Shown here: piece after piece, positions 39,964 through 44,591 of the stretch
Layout: each line of letters starts with the position of its first letter
Position numbering within the stretch: position 1 is the first letter of the stretch
IMG/VR virus record: IMGVR_UViG_3300037189_015495
Location: 1 to 44,591 of that record
Length of the DNA: 44,591 nt
From: a virus
Strand: one strand, 5' to 3'
Translations under genes and position numbers: made by a program
Notes under the pieces: generated by a model
What the model was told of the DNA's origin: nothing
Seen by the model: only the letters and a program-made list of their open reading frames with translations
The model's database searches: none

Positions 39964-41124
39964 TTACTCGGAAAGAATGGCCTCGAGCTCCGCCATCCGT
40001 CTTTGTTTTTCGGCTGCGGCTTTCTTACCCAACGCTGAATCTCTGCCGCCCACCTGATACCTTCCCGAAGACCTTAAATTCTCCAGATCTTTCTTGGCTT
40101 TCGCCTTTTTCATTGAACTGCTTGTTTTTTCTAAATTGCTTTGAATCGTTTCTCTTTTCCCTGCGCGAGTGTCTATTACTTCATCGACATCATCGGGGAC
40201 TTGGCTTCGGGGTGTCGCGGACTGCGATGATCCAGACTCTGTATCGAAACCAAAAGGATCGGCACCAGTTTTAGGCATGACGGATTGCGTGGGTGGCGGG
40301 GCTGTTTGATATGAAGAGCGAGGCGACTTCGGCATGGAGTCGTATGCGCTCTTGAGCAAATCCTGCGATGTGGCCTTTGGCTGAGCCTGAAAGCCTTCAG
40401 CCCCCCTGCCCAAGTGTGTCCGCATGGAAAGGATGTCATTCAGTGAAACCTGATCGGACACGATTTTTTCTGAGCCGGTGGCAGTATCCACCTCGAGCTT
40501 GTACTTCGCGCCAAATAGAGAGCCGCCCTTTCTCGACATATATGCGCCCAGAGCATCTTTTTGAGCCAACAAGCCAATCATGTACACGCTGTCTTGGGGT
40601 TCCCCTTGAGCCATCGCCTTGTTGATTGCAGCCTCATTGACCCGCATCTTTGTGGCTAGCTCAGTAAACGCGCCAATCGTGTAATCAGCGTCTGCCCTAA
40701 AGTTGGCCGGATCATCGCGCTGGAATCTTGCCGCCTCAATATCGACTCTTCGCTTGTCGGAGTTTGCCCTAACGCTGTCATTATCAATCTTCTGCTGGTC
40801 AAGGCCTCGCTCATTTGCAAGCTCCGTAGATTTAAAATCCCTGTCTTTCTGAGCCTCCGCACTCGCCGATTGCAGCTTGCGCTCAAGAAGCATTTTCTCT
40901 GCCTCGGACATGTCTGTGTTAAGGGCTCTCTTGCCCGCCCGATCTAATTCATTTTCGCGGGATGAGGCCTGTCTTGTTCTTTCGGCTTGGTCAGCCCTAA
41001 ATGCCCTGTCTCTCTCCTGCTCCTCTTGGTTGATCTGCATCTGCCTTCGCTGATTCATCGCGTCCAGCCCAGCGTTCATCATGTATGCCCCAGCTTGGGC
41101 TACGCTGCCGAATTGATCAGCCAT
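39964..41124 (-). CDS. Coiled-coil internal virion protein (386 aa)
   Basis: A 386-residue, highly charged helical protein. MADQFGSVAQAGAYMMNAGL starts an amphipathic segment; residues 25-145 are a nearly continuous coiled coil rich in Glu, Arg and Gln (MQINQEEQERDRAFRADQAE). Residues 250-330 are Pro/Ser-rich and disordered, and the C-terminus is a basic helix (KKAAAEKQRRMAELEAILSE). Proteins of this kind precede the large ejected protein in many podoviruses and form part of the internal core. Adjacent genes lie 4 and 18 bases away. Confidence 0.6.
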   Translation of the reverse strand: MADQFGSVAQAGAYMMNAGLDAMNQRRQMQINQEEQERDRAFRADQAERTRQASSRENELDRAGKRALNTDMSEAEKMLLERKLQSASAEAQKDRDFKSTELANERGLDQQKIDNDSVRANSDKRRVDIEAARFQRDDPANFRADADYTIGAFTELATKMRVNEAAINKAMAQGEPQDSVYMIGLLAQKDALGAYMSRKGGSLFGAKYKLEVDTATGSEKIVSDQVSLNDILSMRTHLGRGAEGFQAQPKATSQDLLKSAYDSMPKSPRSSYQTAPPPTQSVMPKTGADPFGFDTESGSSQSATPRSQVPDDVDEVIDTRAGKRETIQSNLEKTSSSMKKAKAKKDLENLRSSGRYQVGGRDSALGKKAAAEKQRRMAELEAILSE

Positions 41125-41128
41125 GTGA

Positions 41129-42181
41129 CTAAGCCTGTTGGGGCGTAAATCCGTAAGGGGCTAGCCGTAATTTCATCTCGCCAACCTTGATGTCCATAAA
41201 TTTACGGATAATGCCCTTCAGCATTGGCCTGCCCGACACAAACTCAGCCAGCCACATTCCGTGCTTGCAGTAGAGCTTGAACAGCCATTCAGGCGCAAAG
41301 CTCAGCATCCACTCGCGGAAATAGACCCAATTGTTGTCGCTCTCGCCGTAAACCTCGCGAGCCAACCAGCAAAGCAGTCCGCCAATACCCATGCCGATAC
41401 CAGCGATTCCCTGAGCCGCGCCAATTCCGGCAGCAAGGGGATTCTGGTATGTGGCTGCATTAGCTGCCGTTTGGGCACCATAAGTGCTGGATAGATAGTT
41501 AAGCTGCGAGCCGTAGTTCTGCGCGTTGATTCCTGCCCCCTGCAACATCTGCTGACCACCCATGAATGGCGAGTTTGCCATTGGCATCGGGATCGTTGGC
41601 TGGAAGGCCTGACCCGAAGGAGTGGCAGAAGGGATTTGACCGGCAATCGGAGCAAGCCCCAGATAGCTCTGGGCGTTAGCCAGACGCTGCTGGCGAAGCT
41701 GTTGGCCAACATTAAATTTTGCCAAGACCTCAGTGGCCGTAGGGGCATTCCCGTAAAGATTGCCGCGAGATGCTTGGGCAGAGCGAATGTCCTGCTCGGC
41801 AGCGCGCGCCTCGGACGGGCTGGCCTTAGAGCCTTGCGCAAGATCTGCATTGATGGCATCGCCGTATCTTTCGGCAGATTCAAACCTTTGCGGGTCTGAT
41901 CTCCGCATCAGCGTGCGAGACAGGTTGGCAGCATCGCCACCATAACGCCGTCCAAGCGTTAGCTGATTCTCGACCGATGCGTCGGATGTTTTACGATATA
42001 TATCAAGATCTGTCCCCAAGGAGGACATTTTACCCTGACGAAGTGCCTCTAAAATTAGGGGATATCCGGTAGTTGCGTAATACTCCATTGCCTCCTTGTT
42101 CGCGATTGAGATGTCCGCTCCGGTTGTCGACGGAGGCGCGGGGGGCGGTGGAGGGGCTGCCGGAATTGATGGTGATCCCAT
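41129..42181 (-). CDS. Internal virion protein with proline-rich N-terminus and Gly-rich segment (350 aa)
   Basis: A 350-residue protein. Residues 3-20 are proline-rich (IPAAPPPPPAPPSTTGA), the middle is Gln/Ala/Ser-rich and helical, and residues 248-272 form a glycine-zipper-like hydrophobic stretch (AAGIGAAQGIAGIGMGIGGL). This is followed by LLCWLAREVYGESDNNWVYF, a motif common at the end of podovirus internal virion proteins, and a basic C-terminus. Glycine zippers in such proteins may span a membrane during DNA entry. It precedes the coiled-coil gene by four bases. Confidence 0.6.
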   Translation of the reverse strand: MGSPSIPAAPPPPPAPPSTTGADISIANKEAMEYYATTGYPLILEALRQGKMSSLGTDLDIYRKTSDASVENQLTLGRRYGGDAANLSRTLMRRSDPQRFESAERYGDAINADLAQGSKASPSEARAAEQDIRSAQASRGNLYGNAPTATEVLAKFNVGQQLRQQRLANAQSYLGLAPIAGQIPSATPSGQAFQPTIPMPMANSPFMGGQQMLQGAGINAQNYGSQLNYLSSTYGAQTAANAATYQNPLAAGIGAAQGIAGIGMGIGGLLCWLAREVYGESDNNWVYFREWMLSFAPEWLFKLYCKHGMWLAEFVSGRPMLKGIIRKFMDIKVGEMKLRLAPYGFTPQQA

Positions 42182-42195
42182 ATGTTATATACCTT

Positions 42196-42630
42196 TTATA
42201 ACTGCTTAGCAGTTGGTTGCAGCATGGTCAAGCCCTTAAATGCTGCTCTAGCCATAAACTTAAACGGAAAGCTCGAGATCCTGCTGTGCTTCAAACCGCG
42301 ATGAAAGGCTACCCTCTCTCGCACGCCCCAAACACTTATCAGGAGCCCGATGAGGGCTGCCAATGACTTTGGGTCGCTCGTACAGGTCATCTCGACCCAG
42401 CAAATCTTGCCGTTAGGGTCTGTGTGGTATGCATCCCTGTCGAACTGCTCTTCATCGTCTCCGAACCTAACCATCGCGACCCCCGTTATTACCCCATCAA
42501 GCCTTATAATGCCCAACAGCTTTCGCTCGTAGTACCACTTGAGCCAAGGCTTCATATCCCCCCAGCCTATGGCCAGCGTGTACTTTTCTCGGATATAATC
42601 AGCGACAGACTCGTAGTCGCTGTCGGTCAT
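42196..42630 (-). CDS. GNAT-fold-like phage protein (144 aa)
   Basis: A 144-residue protein with alternating helix and strand: MTDSDYESVADYIREKYTLA, then LLGIIRLDGVITGVAMVRFG and a VEMTCTSDPKSLAALIGLL segment. This looks like a GNAT acetyltransferase fold without an obvious acetyl-CoA loop, as in small phage proteins next to internal virion genes. It ends in a CTGCTAAGCAG palindrome. It overlaps the proline-rich gene by one base. Enzyme activity is uncertain. Confidence 0.5.
   Translation of the reverse strand: MTDSDYESVADYIREKYTLAIGWGDMKPWLKWYYERKLLGIIRLDGVITGVAMVRFGDDEEQFDRDAYHTDPNGKICWVEMTCTSDPKSLAALIGLLISVWGVRERVAFHRGLKHSRISSFPFKFMARAAFKGLTMLQPTAKQL
42202..42212. repeat. CTGCTWAGCAG palindrome, copy 5 (extended)
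   Basis: The palindrome extends to AACTGCTTAGCAGTT (42200-42214). It encodes the last residues of the GNAT-like gene; on the minus strand TATAAA follows one base later, which could serve as a -10 box. Confidence 0.6.
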
Positions 42631-42887
42631 CAGGCTGCTGGTTTTTTAGTATACTCCGTTACCGGAGTGTTCCTGTATTGGTTTGTGTCCTTGTAGTACT
42701 GGTCAATCATACTATAGAAGTTATCTATCTCTGCATTCTTTTGGGCGAGCATTGCATTTGTCCTTGGAATGTAGATCTCTTGCCGCTCCTTCTCATATGC
42801 AGCCCTTGCGGCAGCCTGCTGCCTACGCTCTTCGGCGTAAGGATCAGGGGGAGGAGGAGGACTCCCGCCGCCACCACTACCACCCAT
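42630..42887 (-). CDS. Proline/glycine-rich small virion protein (85 aa)
   Basis: An 85-residue protein: MGGSGGGGSPPPPPDPYAEE, then a helical segment (RRQQAAARAAYEKERQEIYI) and NTPVTEYTKKPAA. Short proteins with a Gly/Pro-rich start followed by one coiled helix occur before internal virion genes in podoviruses. The ATG has GAGGT ten bases upstream, and the gene has its own promoter. Confidence 0.6.
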   Translation of the reverse strand: MGGSGGGGSPPPPPDPYAEERRQQAAARAAYEKERQEIYIPRTNAMLAQKNAEIDNFYSMIDQYYKDTNQYRNTPVTEYTKKPAA

Positions 42888-42909
42888 GCTATTTAGACCT
42901 CATTTGCAT

Positions 42910-42938
42910 ATCGTATGCTTAGCAGTTGCTTGTGTCAA
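42910..42938 (-). promoter_or_regulatory. Sigma70-type promoter before the internal virion genes
   Basis: On the minus strand TTGACA (42933-42938) and TACGAT (42910-42915) are 17 bases apart. The spacer holds CTGCTAAGCA, a short form of the repeated palindrome, immediately before the -10 box. The first gene starts about 15 bases after the predicted transcription start. Confidence 0.6.
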
Positions 42939-44591
42939 TTTGATATTGAGAAGTTGGTATTGTACGGCTGAACATAGCCAGTAACCGTAACGCCCTTTAT
43001 AGACATCTTCCCTGATGGAGCCGCACACTTGATAATTGCCTCCCTAAACCTTGGAGCGTCGATTATGCTAACAGTCTCAGTCGGAATTCCGGCACGACCA
43101 GAGATGACATTCGGGAGATTGGCGGGCAGCCTCAAGAAATTGTCTCCAGTGTCAATATCCACCAAGTTTATTTCCGCATCTTCAGTGTCGTACTTAGCAC
43201 TAACATTTATCTGGGCATCCTTAGAGCCCTCGAACTCTATCTCAACGGTGTTGCCTATTTTCTCGGAAACGGCCTCACCGAATGTGAACCCCCTGCTTGA
43301 ATAGCTAGTCTGGATGGGCTGCAACAAATCAAGCGGGTCTTCGACATCGTCGTTGTATGTGATCTTGTCTGAGGCATTAAACTTATGACCCTTCCTCCAT
43401 AGGAATATATGTCCAGCTTCCGAGCCAAATACAAAAGCCGCCTTTCTGTTTATCCTTCCGTTTAGAGTAAATGGAAGGACTGCATCGAGCCATGACGGCA
43501 GTGTAGCCGCATCAATGGCCATGCACCATGCTGTCGGATAGAATGAACCGGTGAACTCGCCGACCCAAACCCCGATAGCTGTATCAAAAACGATGGTCTG
43601 CCTAGTCTTGGTAGGGTCATCGGCCACAAGGCCTGAGACAAAAAGGGTGTTTTCGGCAAAAGCTGTTATGATCTTCTCCGGCTCAGACTTAACAAACTTG
43701 TCGAACAAGGAGTAAACCGGCCTACTGGCAGATATGGAGACAGCTTGTTCGCTGCCCTGAAGGGTTCTTGAAAGCGTCCTAATTCCGTCCGAAGCCACGA
43801 AGACAATGTCTGCCCCAACGCGAGAACAGCTTCTCTGGTTTATGGCACCCACAACACTATCAACAGCAGATATGGTAAAGCTGGCCGCATTCTTTTGGGT
43901 TATTCCGGTAACCACATAAACGCCAGTTTCCTTAAAAACAACAAGCCTGTCGCCAGTCCAAGGAACGATGGAGGTTATCCTTCCGCCATCCCCACCGACC
44001 CTGATTGTGTTGGTAATTAGATCAAAGTTTTCAGAAAGGAAGTCGCTGACAAGAAGCGTGTCGGCAGCCATTTCGCCACCAATCAGGCAGCTTGCAAACA
44101 TCCTACCATTAGCCACGCACAGATTCGTTATGCCCTTGGGGGCAGTCGGTATTTCCTTTGTAATCTTTATATCAGAATTTACAAATGCCTCTTTCGGGCA
44201 GACACTGAGCTCGATCATAAAGGAACTAGTGGTTAGCTGTGTTGACATAACCTCCCATGTCCCGTTGAGGGGCTCGTTCAGCCCCGTCTGCCCATCAATA
44301 GTTACTTTGTCACCAGCAATAAAACCGTGGTTTGTCTTCGAAATCTTGACCCTGTTTGTGTAAACCGTGTGATTGGTAAGCAAAGACCTTGGCGTTATGT
44401 TAATTCTAAATGTAACGGTCGAAGGTGTTGGGGTTGAGGCAACAGTCCATAATCCATTCAAAACCTCCTGATCGTCTTCTGCGCCCACAATAGCAATTGT
44501 TTGGCCGACGGTTAACAGGGGCGGATACGAAGAAAAAAGAAAGGTTATTGTCTTCATTGCCTCGGCCTCTCCAAATTTAAGAGGCACAGTC
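42935..44591 (-). CDS. Tail tube / stabilisation protein, C-terminal part (gene crosses the contig join)
   Basis: This is the rest of the 967-residue gene that starts at 1334. The duplicated bases 44505-44591 correspond to 1-87 and should be counted once. The segment carries the second and third copies of a beta-rich module (LLTVGQTIAIVG then LNGLWTV; HGFIAGDKVTIDG then LNGTWEV), followed by a beta-propeller-like part (NGRMFASC, WTGDRLVVFKETGVYVVTG, VASDGIRTLSR) and a C-terminal beta domain ending YVQPYNTNFSISN. The propeller-like region is typical of T7 gp12-type tail tube proteins. An apparent GTG start near 44587 is only a result of the cut. Confidence 0.7.
   Translation of the reverse strand, partial: TVPLKFGEAEAMKTITFLFSSYPPLLTVGQTIAIVGAEDDQEVLNGLWTVASTPTPSTVTFRINITPRSLLTNHTVYTNRVKISKTNHGFIAGDKVTIDGQTGLNEPLNGTWEVMSTQLTTSSFMIELSVCPKEAFVNSDIKITKEIPTAPKGITNLCVANGRMFASCLIGGEMAADTLLVSDFLSENFDLITNTIRVGGDGGRITSIVPWTGDRLVVFKETGVYVVTGITQKNAASFTISAVDSVVGAINQRSCSRVGADIVFVASDGIRTLSRTLQGSEQAVSISASRPVYSLFDKFVKSEPEKIITAFAENTLFVSGLVADDPTKTRQTIVFDTAIGVWVGEFTGSFYPTAWCMAIDAATLPSWLDAVLPFTLNGRINRKAAFVFGSEAGHIFLWRKGHKFNASDKITYNDDVEDPLDLLQPIQTSYSSRGFTFGEAVSEKIGNTVEIEFEGSKDAQINVSAKYDTEDAEINLVDIDTGDNFLRLPANLPNVISGRAGIPTETVSIIDAPRFREAIIKCAAPSGKMSIKGVTVTGYVQPYNTNFSISN
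44505..44591. repeat. Assembly overlap of a circular genome (right copy)
   Basis: Identical to bases 1-87. See the left copy; it should be removed when the genome is circularised. Confidence 0.9.

Noticed and set aside
1-44591. CRISPR array, rRNA, insertion sequence, DNA polymerase or RNA polymerase gene
   Set aside because: None was recognised on either strand.

Overview
The window is a complete circular phage genome assembled as a linear contig. Bases 1-87 are repeated exactly at 44505-44591, so the unit is 44,504 bp, and one long tail gene reads unbroken across the join. It looks like a temperate, podovirus-like phage. It has a major capsid protein of the N4-gp56 type, a T7-like head-tail adaptor and tail-tube pair, a 2990-residue polyvalent virion protein, a tyrosine integrase, and a tRNA 3'-end sequence beside the integrase that marks a probable attP. 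A lipoprotein in the lysis cassette suggests a Gram-negative host, but the host cannot be named from sequence. No rRNA, complete tRNA or CRISPR array was seen.

Layout. (1) Virion genes fill the minus strand from about 17.0 kb down to 1, across the join, and on from 44.5 to 31.0 kb. In transcription order they are: small terminase, three unknown genes, large terminase, portal, a small membrane protein, a leucine-rich-repeat protein, two appendage proteins, the lysis cassette, an unknown gene, scaffold, major capsid, a short unknown gene, a PD-(D/E)XK nuclease, tail fibre, glycine-rich protein, adaptor, a 967-residue tail protein, and an internal-virion set ending in the 2990-residue protein. 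(2) A plus-strand operon at 17.5-23.1 kb holds nine genes. Its centre is a three-gene set: a possible DUF3150-like protein, a MoxR/CobS-type AAA+ ATPase, and a zincin fused to a VWA domain. A folded intergenic RNA lies between the first two. (3) A tightly overlapping minus-strand operon at 28.9-23.0 kb is for DNA metabolism: an HTH protein, a likely annealing protein, a RecB/Cas4-like exonuclease, a Holliday-junction-resolvase-like nuclease and a DnaB helicase, then a 2-oxoglutarate oxygenase and unknown genes. No DNA polymerase, primase or RNA polymerase was recognised, so host enzymes are probably used. (4) A plus-strand lysogeny segment at 29.05-30.36 kb has a ribbon-helix-helix protein and the integrase, diverging from the HTH gene across an AT-rich region with repeated ATCTGT/ACAGAT half-sites. 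attP follows the integrase.

Most notable are: the MoxR-VWA/zincin module with its RNA element; an 11-bp palindrome CTGCTWAGCAG found five times (plus two shorter forms) only at gene ends; a shared AAAGTAGTTG element ahead of three -35 boxes; repeated ASxRG-type linkers and two zincin motifs in the 2990-residue protein; and a G-quadruplex-type G-run just downstream of the small terminase.
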